Part shown: piece after piece, positions 27,784 through 36,059 of the stretch | Layout: the number at the start of each line of letters is the position of its first letter | Position numbering within the stretch: position 1 is the first letter of the stretch | Assembly (NCBI RefSeq): GCF_001514125.1 | Contig: NZ_KQ948550.1 | Location: 124,001-188,000, forward strand | Source: Streptomyces longwoodensis | Lineage (GTDB): Bacteria > Actinomycetota > Actinomycetes > Streptomycetales > Streptomycetaceae | Length of the DNA stretch: 64,000 nt | Direction: 5' to 3' | Translations under genes and position numbers: made by a program | The notes under the pieces: generated by a model | Databases searched by the model: none | Told to the model about the DNA's origin: nothing | The model's input: the letters and a program-made list of their open reading frames with translations, nothing else

Positions 27784-29274
27784 TCAGCGCAGGGCGGTCA
27801 TCCGGACCGGCTCCGTGCCGGCGGCGCTGTGCCGCTCGGCCCAGTTCTCCAGCGCCAGGCGACAGGCGTGGTCGAGGTGGTGCAGGCCGGACAGGTCCAG
27901 CTCGACGGGACGGTCCTGCGGCAGGGCCTCCAGGCTGTCGAGGATCCTCGGCAGCCGCAGGAAGGTGGCGTTGCCCGCCAGGTGGGCCCGGATCGGGCCG
28001 GCGCCCTTGTCGACGACCTCCAGCTTGACGGCCGAGGCCTCCCAGGCGGTCTTGACCACGGACAGGGCCAGACCGACGAGCACGCCCTCGAACATGTTGA
28101 CCGCGACGATCGACACCGCCGTGACCACCAGGATCAGCGCCTCACCGCGGTGCCGCCGCCACAGCGTGGCGACGCCGCGGAACGGGATCAGCTTCCAGCC
28201 CGCGTGGACCAGGACACCGGCCAGCGCGGGCAGCGGGATCAGCGCCAGCGCGGACGGCAGCAGCGCCGCGAACAGCAGCAGCCACGCGCCGTGCAGGACC
28301 CGGGACGCCTTGGTGCGGGCGCCCGCCTGGACGTTGGCGGAGCTGCGCACGATCACCGCCGTCATGGGCAGCGCGCCGAGCACGCCGCACACCGCGTTGC
28401 CCGCGCCCTGCGCCATCAGCTCCTTGTCGTACGCGGTGCGCGGACCGGTGTGCAGCCGGTCCACGGCGGCCGCGCTGAACAGGCTCTCCGCGGAGGCGAT
28501 CAGGGTGAAGGCGAGGATCGTGCCGAGGAGCGCGGGGTCGGCCAGCCCGCCGAAGGCGTCGGCGCCGGGCGGCTGGACGGCGGACAGCAGCCCGTCCACC
28601 TCGACCGTCGCGACGGGCAGGCCGAGGGCGAGGACCGCGAGCGTCGCCAGGACGACCGCGGCGAGCGCGCCCGGCACGGCCCGGGCCCGCGCCGGGAGCC
28701 TGCGCCACGCCACCATCACCACGACGGTGCCCGCGCCGACCGCCAGCGAGGCGAGTGCCCGGGTGCTGCCCACGGCGTCCACCGCGGCCCCGGGCAGGCC
28801 GAGGATCTTGTCGAGGCCGGAGGCGGGGGCCTTCAGCCCGGCCGCCGCGTACAGCTGGCCCGCGATGATGACCAGTCCGATGCCGGCCAGCATGCCCTCG
28901 ACGACCGAGACGGATATCGCCCGGAACCAGCGCCCCCACTTCAGGGCGCCCATGAGCAGCTGGAGCAGTCCGGTGGCCAGTACGACCACGCCGAGCGCGG
29001 GCAGCCCGAAGCGGTCGACCGCCTCGAAGACCAGCACGGTCAGACCGGCGGCCGGCCCGGACACCTGCAGGCTGCTGCCGGGCAGCAGGCCGGTGACCAG
29101 GCCGCCCACGATGCCGGTGACCAGGCCGAGCTCGGCCGGTACACCGGAGGCGACGGCGACGCCCACGCACAGCGGGAGCGCGACGAGGAACACGACGAGC
29201 GAGGCGGCGAGGTCCTGGCGCAGGTGCGGGAACCTCGGCGGCGGGGAGGCCGCGGGGGTGACGGCGGGCTTCAC
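27784..29274 (-). CDS. SulP-family inorganic anion (bicarbonate/sulfate) transporter with STAS domain
   Basis: 496 residues from the GTG of VKPAVTPAAS. Ten or more membrane segments with the SulP core (DLAASLVVFLVALPLCVGVA, PGSSLQVSGPAAGLTVLVFE, ASAESLFSAAAVDRLHTGPR), then a C-terminal STAS domain (VELDLSGLHHLDHACRLALE). In Streptomyces these proteins are commonly linked with beta-carbonic anhydrase and probably carry bicarbonate. Here no complete anhydrase is adjacent, but the preceding 48-codon frame resembles the start of one. Its stop overlaps this start (GTGA), so translation of the transporter is probably coupled to it. No good Shine-Dalgarno precedes the GTG itself. Confidence 0.88.
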   Translation of the reverse strand: MKPAVTPAASPPPRFPHLRQDLAASLVVFLVALPLCVGVAVASGVPAELGLVTGIVGGLVTGLLPGSSLQVSGPAAGLTVLVFEAVDRFGLPALGVVVLATGLLQLLMGALKWGRWFRAISVSVVEGMLAGIGLVIIAGQLYAAAGLKAPASGLDKILGLPGAAVDAVGSTRALASLAVGAGTVVVMVAWRRLPARARAVPGALAAVVLATLAVLALGLPVATVEVDGLLSAVQPPGADAFGGLADPALLGTILAFTLIASAESLFSAAAVDRLHTGPRTAYDKELMAQGAGNAVCGVLGALPMTAVIVRSSANVQAGARTKASRVLHGAWLLLFAALLPSALALIPLPALAGVLVHAGWKLIPFRGVATLWRRHRGEALILVVTAVSIVAVNMFEGVLVGLALSVVKTAWEASAVKLEVVDKGAGPIRAHLAGNATFLRLPRILDSLEALPQDRPVELDLSGLHHLDHACRLALENWAERHSAAGTEPVRMTALR

Positions 29275-29417
29275 CGGGCACCCGCGATCGGTGCGGGGAG
29301 GGCCAGGGGGCCGGGGCAGGCGGTGAACGGGGCGGCGGGGCACCGGCGTCCGGCGGGGCGGGCGAACTCCTCAGGGCGGTGTCCGGACGGACGGGCAGGG
29401 TCGATGAGGGGCTGCAT
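29271..29417 (-). pseudogene. N-terminal remnant of beta-carbonic anhydrase, now a 48-codon leader of sulP
   Basis: Excellent ribosome site (AGGAGGAATCATC-ATG) and a 48-residue product beginning MQPLIDPARPSGHRPEEFA. From memory this aligns without gaps to the start of Streptomyces beta-carbonic anhydrases (MQPLID-AR-RPEEFA, a Zn-ligand Cys at 34, P41, and GAR at 46-48). The Asp-x-Arg catalytic dyad after the Cys is lost, and so is everything past residue 48. The reading frame now ends in a GTGA overlap with sulP. It is either a decayed gene kept for its translation start or a short coupled leader. Confidence 0.6.
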
Positions 29418-29495
29418 GATGATTCCTCCTGGCGCGCCGTGGGGGGCGCGTCGGACGGGCAGGGCAGGTGGGGAGGGCGCTGTTCCGCGTCCCTC

Positions 29496-29906
29496 TCAGC
29501 AGCGGAAGACCTGCAGGACCGCCGGAGAGCGGCCCGTCGCGGATCTGGACGGGCGCGGGGCCGCCCCGGCCGCGGGGGGCGGGAGCGGGACGGCGTCGTC
29601 GTGGGCCGTCCGGGCGCGCTCGGCACCCTGGTGCGCGGGGCCGGCGGCCACGGCCCGCGCGCGGTCGCGGGCGCGCAGGGGAGCGGTGGGCGCCCCGGGC
29701 CGGTCGCAGTCGCGGTGGGTGACGCGCTCCTCGCGCGGGGCGGCGGCGGACGGGGCGGTTCCGGCCCCGGCCCGGGCCTCGGTGTGACCGGTGGTGTGCG
29801 CGGGTGCGAACGGTGGTGCGGACGTGCCGGACGCGACGAGGGGGAGGGCGAGCAGCAGGGCGGTGAGGAGTGCGGCCGCGATCCGGGCCGTCGCACGTCG
29901 GACCAT
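29496..29906 (-). CDS. Small exported protein upstream of the anhydrase remnant/sulP
   Basis: 136 residues with a clear signal peptide (RRATARIAAALLTALLLALPLVASG). The remainder is Ala/Arg/Pro-rich, ending GRSPAVLQVFRC. ATG start preceded by GGGAGGGG. No recognised domain, but the defined C-terminal motif and coding bias suggest a real gene. It is the first gene of the sulP transcription unit, 78 bases before the anhydrase-like start. The upstream region carries paired TTGACCAT repeats. Confidence 0.6.
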   Translation of the reverse strand: MVRRATARIAAALLTALLLALPLVASGTSAPPFAPAHTTGHTEARAGAGTAPSAAAPREERVTHRDCDRPGAPTAPLRARDRARAVAAGPAHQGAERARTAHDDAVPLPPPAAGAAPRPSRSATGRSPAVLQVFRC

Positions 29907-29949
29907 GTGCCCCCCTCCCGCGGTTCCTGCTTCCGGCGCGCACCAAAAA

Positions 29950-29968
29950 ATGGTCAACGGATGGTCAA
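29950..29968 (-). promoter_or_regulatory. Two TTGACCAT direct repeats with 11-bp period, promoter region of the sulP unit
   Basis: On the minus strand TTGACCAT-CCG-TTGACCAT, about 45-60 bases before the exported-protein start codon. An 11-bp spacing (one helical turn) is typical of OmpR/PhoP- or SARP-type activator sites, and TTGACC could also be a -35 hexamer. Confidence 0.5.
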
Positions 29969-30087
29969 GAACCACGGTAGCGGCGCCCCGCCCTTTGCAG
30001 GGTGAACTCCGTGTTACGCGCTCGACTGCGCCCGAAAAACGAGGGGTCGTGGCGCGATCCGGCCGGGCGCCGGGCCGGGACGGCCGG

Positions 30088-31194
30088 TCAGGCGGGGGCG
30101 GCCAGCCGCTGCCCGTCGCGGGCCAGGGCGGTGAGGCGGGATATGGCGCGGAAGTACTTCTTGCGGTAGCCGCCGTTCAGCATCTCCTCGCTGAACAGCC
30201 GGTCGAAGGGCAGCCCGGAGGCCAGCACCGGGACCTCGCGGTCGTAGAGCCGGTCGGCCAGCACCACCAGGCGCAGCGCGGTCGACTGGTCGGGCACCGG
30301 GCGGACGTCCGTCAGGCACACCGCCCGCAGGCCGTCGGTCAGCGCGCCGTACCGGCTCGGGTGGACCTTGGCCAGGTGCTCCAGGAGGTGCGCGAAGTCG
30401 TCCAGCGAGGCGCCCTCGGTGGCGTGCGCCGCCTTGGTGACGGCCTCGTCGGAGCAGGGCGCCGGCGCCTCGGGCAGCCCGCGGTGGCGGTAGTCCTCGC
30501 CGTCGATGCGCAGGGTGCGGAAGTGCGCGGACAGCCCCTGGATCTCGCGCAGGAAGTCGACCGCCGCGAAGCGGCCCTCGCCGAGCTTGCCGGGCAGGGT
30601 GTTGGAGGTGGCGGCGAGCGCGACGCCCGCCTCGACCAGCTTGCCGAGCAGCGTGGAGACCAGCACGGTGTCGCCCGGGTCGTCCAGCTCGAACTCGTCG
30701 ATGCACAGCAGGCGGTGGCCGGAGAGCGTGCGCACGGTCTGCTGGAAGCCCAGCGCGCCCACCAGGTTGGTCAGCTCCACGAACGTGCCGAACGCCTTCA
30801 GGGAGGCGTCCGCCGGAGTGGCGTGCCACAGTGAGGCGAGCAGGTGGGTCTTGCCGACGCCGTACCCGCCGTCCAGGTAGACCCCGCGCGGGCCGGCCGG
30901 GGCCTTGGGCGCCCGGGAGCGGCCGAAGCCGAACAGGCCCCGCTTGCCCCCGCCGACGGCGTGCGCCCCGCCGAGCCCGCCCGCGAACTCCTCCAGCACC
31001 CGCACCGCCTCGCTCTGGCTCGGCCGGCCCGGGTCGGGGACGTACGTCCCGAAGCGCACCGAGTCGAAGCGCGGGGGCGGCACCATCTCGGCGACCAGCC
31101 GGTCGGCGGGGACGTGCGGCTCGCGGGCGCACAGGGACAGCGGGGCGGCCCCGGCGCGGGGGCCGAGGTCGGGGGCGGGGGTGGAGGACGACAC
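30088..31194 (-). CDS. zapE: ZapE/AFG1-like cell division ATPase
   Basis: 368-residue P-loop ATPase. Walker A is YLDGGYGVGKTHLLASLW (about residue 110), Walker B is LLCIDEFELDDPGD, and sensor AATSNTLPGKL and LFSEEMLNGGYRKKYFRAI are conserved in the family. In E. coli ZapE destabilises FtsZ under stress; the actinobacterial role is inferred. GTG start after GGGGAACC. Divergent from the reductase gene with only 37 bases between start codons, so the promoters must overlap or transcripts are leaderless. Confidence 0.93.
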   Translation of the reverse strand: MSSSTPAPDLGPRAGAAPLSLCAREPHVPADRLVAEMVPPPRFDSVRFGTYVPDPGRPSQSEAVRVLEEFAGGLGGAHAVGGGKRGLFGFGRSRAPKAPAGPRGVYLDGGYGVGKTHLLASLWHATPADASLKAFGTFVELTNLVGALGFQQTVRTLSGHRLLCIDEFELDDPGDTVLVSTLLGKLVEAGVALAATSNTLPGKLGEGRFAAVDFLREIQGLSAHFRTLRIDGEDYRHRGLPEAPAPCSDEAVTKAAHATEGASLDDFAHLLEHLAKVHPSRYGALTDGLRAVCLTDVRPVPDQSTALRLVVLADRLYDREVPVLASGLPFDRLFSEEMLNGGYRKKYFRAISRLTALARDGQRLAAPA

Positions 31195-31231
31195 GGTTCC
31201 CCAGCTTAAGGGGCGTGCCAGACTGCCAGGC

Positions 31232-32044
31232 ATGCGACGCCTGTTCCCTGTGACCGACCAGACAGCGCCGACGGCACCCGGCGGGAACGCCGAGGGGGGT
31301 GGGGAGACCGCGTCACGCGAGTGGAGCCTCGACGAGATCGCGGACGCCTACGCCTACCCCGAGCCCGCGCCGGGTGAGCCGCGGCCGTACCTGCGCGCCA
31401 ACATGGTCTCCACGCTCGACGGGGCCGCCCAGCACGAGGGCCGCTCGCACCCCATCTCCCACGCCACCGACATGCGGATCTTCGGGACCCTCAGGGCGCT
31501 CGCGGACGTCGTGGTGGTCGGTGCGGAAACGGTCCGTCAGGAGGGCTACCGGCCCGCCCGCGTGCGGGCGGAGTTCGCCGCGCGGCGGGAGGCCGCGGGA
31601 CAGACGCCCGCGCCCGCGATCGCCGTGGTCACGGCGAGCCTGGACCTCGACTTCTCGCTCCCGCTGTTCACCTCACCGACGGTGCCGACGCTGGTGCTGA
31701 CCGGCGCCGCGGCCGCGCCGGACCGCGTGGCGGCGGCCGAGAAGGCGGGCGCGCGCGTGGTGACCGCCGGGGACGGCGTCGGGGTGGACCCGGCCCGTGC
31801 CGTGCGGGCGCTGGCCGGACTGGGCCACACCCGGCTGCTGACCGAGGGCGGACCCCGGCTGCTGGGCCAGCTGGTGGTCGCCGAGGTGCTGGACGAGCTG
31901 TGCCTGACCGTCTCGCCGATGCTCACCGCCGGTGCGGCGCAGCGGATCGCGGGCGGGCCGGCGGTGCCCGTCCCGCACCGGTTCGCGCTGGTCTCCCTGC
32001 TGGAGGAGGAGGGATTCCTCTTCAGCAGGTACCGGAGGGCGTGA
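31232..32044 (+). CDS. RibD C-terminal-type pyrimidine reductase family protein
   Basis: 270 residues of the dihydrofolate-reductase-like RibD_C fold. NMVSTLDGAAQHEGRSHPIS is the typical N-terminal substrate region. ADVVVVGAETVRQEGYRP and LTEGGPRLLGQLV are the nucleotide-binding segments. It lacks the RibD deaminase domain, and true riboflavin genes are not adjacent, so it may reduce another pyrimidine or act redundantly. ATG start only 37 bases from the divergent zapE start; a CAGACT hexamer about 12 bases upstream suggests a leaderless transcript. Confidence 0.88.
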   Translation: MRRLFPVTDQTAPTAPGGNAEGGGETASREWSLDEIADAYAYPEPAPGEPRPYLRANMVSTLDGAAQHEGRSHPISHATDMRIFGTLRALADVVVVGAETVRQEGYRPARVRAEFAARREAAGQTPAPAIAVVTASLDLDFSLPLFTSPTVPTLVLTGAAAAPDRVAAAEKAGARVVTAGDGVGVDPARAVRALAGLGHTRLLTEGGPRLLGQLVVAEVLDELCLTVSPMLTAGAAQRIAGGPAVPVPHRFALVSLLEEEGFLFSRYRRA

Positions 32045-32160
32045 GGCGGGTATGCGAGGGTCCGCGGCAGGCACCCGGGCCCACCGCACGACACCCGGGG
32101 CTCCGAAACGGCGGAATCATCCGCTCCGTTTCGTCCCGGGTGGGCAGACTAGGACGGCAT

Positions 32161-32178
32161 CCCCGTGCGGGCACGGGG
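32161..32178 (+). promoter_or_regulatory. 8-bp inverted repeat in the leader of the next gene
   Basis: CCCCGTGC-GG-GCACGGGG, 49 bases before the start codon and just after a possible TAGGAC -10 hexamer. It could be an operator or a leader hairpin. Confidence 0.35.
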
Positions 32179-32226
32179 AAGGATGGTTTCCGCAGGGCCG
32201 CTGCAGGCCCAGGAGAAGGGGCGCTG

Positions 32227-32700
32227 GTGTTCACAAGCGTGTTGATGATCGAGAAGGCCTTGACGTCCGCCGACGTGGAGTTCGTCACCACCCTGCACGG
32301 CGACGAGGCGGTCTCCTTCCACGTGCTGCTCCAGCCGCGCGGCGAGCAGGCCGACCGGCTGCTGCGGGCCATCGACGACGTCGCCCTCGGCGAACTCGAC
32401 GAAGCCGTGCGGGAGGGGCAGACCCCGGAGGGCGAGGAGGCGCTGAGCGTCGGGGAGCGGGCCCTGGAGGTCTCCCTCACCGCGCTGCGCACCGCGGGCA
32501 GCGCGGCCGAGGGCAGACTCGTCGAGGACCACCCGCTGGACGCCCTCAAGAACGTGGTCCAGGAGGTCGGCGCGGACGAGGTGATCGTGCTGACCGACCC
32601 GCACTACGTGGAGGAGTTCTTCCACCGCGACTGGGCCTCCCGCGCCCGCCACAAGGTGGGCGTGCCGGTCCTCAAGCTGTTCTCGCACAGCAAGGCGTAG
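32227..32700 (+). CDS. Conserved actinobacterial protein, universal-stress-like C-terminus
   Basis: 157 residues, cytoplasmic. The C-terminal part GADEVIVLTDPHYVEEFFHRDWASRARHK... then GVPVLKLFSH follows the strand-loop-helix-strand pattern of universal stress proteins. No nucleotide-binding G-rich loop is visible. The N-terminal half is predicted alpha/beta with a charged helix. GTG start 11 bases after AGGAGAAGG; a later ATG (MIEKAL) is possible. Function unknown. Confidence 0.75.
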   Translation: MFTSVLMIEKALTSADVEFVTTLHGDEAVSFHVLLQPRGEQADRLLRAIDDVALGELDEAVREGQTPEGEEALSVGERALEVSLTALRTAGSAAEGRLVEDHPLDALKNVVQEVGADEVIVLTDPHYVEEFFHRDWASRARHKVGVPVLKLFSHSKA

Positions 32701-32819
32701 TCACCGCCGCGGGTCGCGGGACCCTTGGACGCGTGGGGACCGCGGTGCCGGTGGCGGGGCCCCGCAGGCAATAGGGTGGGGGCCGCACTCGTCGTACCGC
32801 AGCCCCTGGAGATGAACGC

Positions 32820-34211
32820 ATGGCCCCCGGCATCCCCTCCCCCTTCGACCGACCGCACTTCATCGGCATCGGCGGGGCCGGGATGTCCGGGATCGCCAAG
32901 ATCCTGGCGCAGCGCGGGGCCCGGGTGGCGGGCAGCGACGCCAAGGAGTCGGCCACCGCCGACGCCCTGCGCTCCTTCGGCGCCACCGTGCACATCGGGC
33001 ACGCCGCCGGGCACCTCGCCGACGACGCGACCTGCGTCGTCGTGTCGTCGGCCATCCGCCAGGACAACCCGGAGCTGGTCCGCGCGGCCGAGCTGGGCAT
33101 CCCCGTCGTGCACCGCTCCGACGCCCTCGCCGCCCTCATGGCCGGCCGCCGCGCCATCGCCGTCGCCGGCACCCACGGCAAGACCACCACCACCTCGATG
33201 CTCGCCGTCTCCCTGTCCGAGCTGGGCCTGGACCCCTCGTACGCGATCGGCGGCGACCTCGACGCCCCCGGCTCCAACGCCCTGCACGGCGACGGGGAGA
33301 TCTTCGTCGCCGAGGCGGACGAGTCCGACCGCAGCTTCCACACGTACCGCCCCGAGGTCGCGATCGTCCTCAACGTGGAGCTCGACCACCACGCCAACTA
33401 CGCCTCGATGGACGAGATCTACGAGTCCTTCGAGACCTTCGCCGACAAGATCGTGCCCGGCGGCACCCTCGTGGTCTGCGCCGACCACCCGGGCGCCCGC
33501 GAGCTGACCCGCCGGGTCCGCCGCGAGGGCCTGACCGTGGTGACGTACGGCGAGGCCGAGGACGCCGACGTGCGGGTGCGCTCGATCGTCGCGCAGGGCC
33601 TCAGGAGCGAGGTCACCGTCGTGCTGGACGGCCGGGAGACCGTCTTCACGGTGTCGGTGCCCGGCCGCCACTACGCCCTCAACGCGGTCGCCGCCCTCAC
33701 CGCGGGCGTCGCGCTCGGCGTGCCCGCGGCGGACCTCGCGCCCGCGCTGGCCGCCTACACGGGCGTCAAGCGCCGCCTCCAGCTCAAGGGCGAGGCGGCC
33801 GGGGTCCAGGTCGTCGACTCCTACGCCCACCACCCCACCGAGATGACGGCCGACCTGGAGGCGATGCGCGCCGCGGCCGCGGACGCCCGCATCCTGGTCC
33901 TCTTCCAGCCCCACCTGTTCTCCCGCACCCAGGAGCTCGCCACGGAGATGGGGCAGTCCCTCGCCCTGGCGGACGCCTCCGTGGTCCTCGACATCTACCC
34001 GGCGCGCGAGGACCCGATCCCCGGGGTCACCAGCGACCTCATCATCGACGCCGCCCGGAAGGCCGGCGCGGACGTCACGGCCGTCCACGACAAGGACGGG
34101 GCGCCCGCGGTGATCGCGGGAATGGCCAAGCCCGGCGATCTCGTTCTCACCATGGGCGCGGGCGACGTCACCGACCTCGGCCCGCGCATCCTGGAACAGC
34201 TGTCGAAGTGA
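32820..34211 (+). CDS. murC: UDP-N-acetylmuramate--L-alanine ligase
   Basis: ATP-dependent cytoplasmic ligase that adds the first amino acid of the peptidoglycan stem peptide. 463 residues. The N-terminal Rossmann motif is FIGIGGAGMSGIAKIL. The ATP-binding loop is VAGTHGKTTTTSMLA (about residue 117), and EADESDRSFH and NVELDHHANY are typical. The C-terminal Mur domain contains QPHLFSRTQEL. ATG start with GGAG upstream. Outside the usual division-cell-wall cluster, as in other Streptomyces. msrB follows after 13 bases. Confidence 0.97.
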   Translation: MAPGIPSPFDRPHFIGIGGAGMSGIAKILAQRGARVAGSDAKESATADALRSFGATVHIGHAAGHLADDATCVVVSSAIRQDNPELVRAAELGIPVVHRSDALAALMAGRRAIAVAGTHGKTTTTSMLAVSLSELGLDPSYAIGGDLDAPGSNALHGDGEIFVAEADESDRSFHTYRPEVAIVLNVELDHHANYASMDEIYESFETFADKIVPGGTLVVCADHPGARELTRRVRREGLTVVTYGEAEDADVRVRSIVAQGLRSEVTVVLDGRETVFTVSVPGRHYALNAVAALTAGVALGVPAADLAPALAAYTGVKRRLQLKGEAAGVQVVDSYAHHPTEMTADLEAMRAAAADARILVLFQPHLFSRTQELATEMGQSLALADASVVLDIYPAREDPIPGVTSDLIIDAARKAGADVTAVHDKDGAPAVIAGMAKPGDLVLTMGAGDVTDLGPRILEQLSK

Positions 34212-34224
34212 GGGGCTGAGGCTC

Positions 34225-34632
34225 ATGTCGTACGACGTCGAGAAGCCGGACGAGCAGTGGCGCGCGGAGCTGGACCCGGCCGAGTACGCCGTGCTCCGGC
34301 AGGCGGCGACGGAGCCCGCCTTCACCGGTGAGTACACCGACACCAAGACCCGGGGCGTCTACTCCTGCCGCGCCTGCGGCGCCGAACTGTTCACCTCCAC
34401 GACCAAGTTCGAGTCGCACTGCGGCTGGCCGTCCTTCTACGACCCCAAGGACACCGACGCCGTGGAGCTGGTCGAGGACCGCTCCCACGGCATGGTCCGC
34501 ACCGAGGTCCGCTGCGCGCGGTGCGGTTCGCACCTCGGGCACGTCTTCGAGGGCGAGGGCTACCCCACGCCCACCGACCAGCGGTACTGCATCAACAGCA
34601 TCTCGCTGCGGCTGACCCCCGCCGAGGGCTGA
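34225..34632 (+). CDS. msrB: Peptide-methionine (R)-S-oxide reductase
   Basis: 135 residues. Repairs methionine-R-sulfoxide in proteins. Two CxxC zinc sites (CRAC and CARC), HCGWPSFYDP, RCGSHLGHVF and the catalytic Cys in RYCINSISLRL are all present. Likely co-transcribed with murC, separated by 13 bases, so cell-wall precursor synthesis and oxidative repair share a message. ATG start. Confidence 0.97.
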   Translation: MSYDVEKPDEQWRAELDPAEYAVLRQAATEPAFTGEYTDTKTRGVYSCRACGAELFTSTTKFESHCGWPSFYDPKDTDAVELVEDRSHGMVRTEVRCARCGSHLGHVFEGEGYPTPTDQRYCINSISLRLTPAEG

Positions 34633-34662
34633 GCCGGCGCACCGGGAGGCGCACGGCGTCCG

Positions 34663-35760
34663 TCACAGCGCCTCCCGCTGCACCATCGCCGACAGGACCA
34701 GCATCCCCGGCGCCAGGAACAGCCAGACCGTCAGGACCCGGTAGCCGAGGACCGTGGCCGTGGCCAGCGACAGCGGCGTCCCGTAGCCGGCCAGGGTGAG
34801 CACCAGCGCCGCGTCGACCGGGCCGATGCCGCCCGGCGCCGGGACCGCGCCCGCCGCCGTGGTTGCCGCCAGGTACGCGAACACCAGCTGCGGCCAGGAC
34901 AGCGGCAGGTCCAGCGCGGTGCCGACCGAGGCCACCACGCTCGCCTGGACCAGCGGTGCCGCGACCGCCCCGCCCCACAGCGGCAGGAACCGGCTCGGAC
35001 GGGTGTGCAGTTCCCGCACCCCCGTCAGGGCCGTGCGCAGGCAGTCGAGCGCCGGGCCGCGCAGCGGCCGCACCACCGCGAGGACCAGCGTGGCCGCCGC
35101 AGGGGCCAGCAGCACGCCCGCCACCGCCACCAGCAGCGTCCGCCCGTCGGGCAGCAGCGCCCCGGGGCGCACCGCGCTCGGCGCGGCCAGCAGGAAGACC
35201 AGCACCACCGGCGTCTTGGCGATCGCCCGCACCAGCGAGTACAGGGCCAGCGACGCGCTCGCGCGAGGCAGCGGGACACCCTGCTTCTGCAGGAACCGCA
35301 GCGTCACCGCGTGCGCCCCGAGGCTCGCCGGGAGGACGTGGTTGGCGGCGCCCGCGGCGAACTGCGAGGCGACCAGCAGGCCCGGCGGCAGACGCTCGGG
35401 GACGGCGCCCTGCCGGATGCACGCGGCGACCACGCAGCCGAGGAAGGTGAAGCCCGCCCCGGCCAGCAGCCACCACGGGTCGGCGCCGGCGAGGCGGGTG
35501 ACCCCGTCGTACACGGCCTGCCGGTCGACGGCCGCCCAGACGCCGAGGAGCAGCAGCGGCAGCAGGGTCATCGCGTGGCGGGCGTGCCGGGCGGCGGACG
35601 GGGGCAGCGGGCCCGGACGGCGGAAGGGCAGGCCGGGCAGCGGCGGGGCGGGGAGCGCGCAGGGCGGGCCCGTGGCGGGGAGCGCGGTGGCGAGAGCCGG
35701 CGCGGGGACCGCGGCGGCGGGCGGCGGGGCGGTGGCGTCGTCGAGCGGCAGCAGGGACAC
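34663..35760 (-). CDS. YbhN/UPF0104-like membrane protein (lysylphosphatidylglycerol synthase TM region family)
   Basis: 365 residues with a Pro/Ala-rich 60-residue N-terminus, then about seven membrane segments. Family landmarks are GAANHVLPASLGAHAVTLRFL, SLVRAIAKTPVVLVFLL and AVPAPGGIGPVDAALVL (the conserved PGGIG loop). These domains resemble the flippase part of MprF; a lipid-related role is inferred. GTG start after AAAGGACG. Convergent with msrB, stops 30 bases apart. Confidence 0.85.
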   Translation of the reverse strand: MSLLPLDDATAPPPAAAVPAPALATALPATGPPCALPAPPLPGLPFRRPGPLPPSAARHARHAMTLLPLLLLGVWAAVDRQAVYDGVTRLAGADPWWLLAGAGFTFLGCVVAACIRQGAVPERLPPGLLVASQFAAGAANHVLPASLGAHAVTLRFLQKQGVPLPRASASLALYSLVRAIAKTPVVLVFLLAAPSAVRPGALLPDGRTLLVAVAGVLLAPAAATLVLAVVRPLRGPALDCLRTALTGVRELHTRPSRFLPLWGGAVAAPLVQASVVASVGTALDLPLSWPQLVFAYLAATTAAGAVPAPGGIGPVDAALVLTLAGYGTPLSLATATVLGYRVLTVWLFLAPGMLVLSAMVQREAL

Positions 35761-36059
35761 GGCGCACGTCGTCCTTTCGCGCCACGACCGTGCCGGGCGG
35801 GCCGGCCGGGGCGGCGGATCGGCGGGGCCTCGGGGGCCCTCTGCGGGGAGGGGACGGGGGAGGCGTTCCCCTCCGGCGTGACGGTGCGGTGTCCGGGAAC
35901 GGACGCACTGCGGGCGGAGGGGCGACTGCGGTGCGGTCGGGGGCGGAGGACGTCGGGGGAGTTCTGCCCCGCGCGAGCGGTGGTCATCCCGAGGGCGCCC
36001 GCGCGCCCGGGGTCGGTGCGGCGGCAGGGCCCGGTTCAGCGCGGCGGCGGGGCCCGGGG
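35761..36059. other. GC-rich gap without a gene
   Basis: About 300 bases between the YbhN-like start and the kinase stop, both on the minus strand. Frames open in several phases but with no ribosome site or family resemblance. I see only low-complexity GGGGC/CGGGG runs and presumably the YbhN promoter. Confidence 0.5.

Noticed and set aside
29371..29946. 191-codon Arg/Pro-rich frame overlapping the small exported protein
   Set aside because: No signal or motif; the alternative frame has a ribosome site and signal peptide.
35568..35987. Arg/Pro-rich frame in the gap before the YbhN-like gene
   Set aside because: Overlaps the real gene's start and consists of low-complexity residues.
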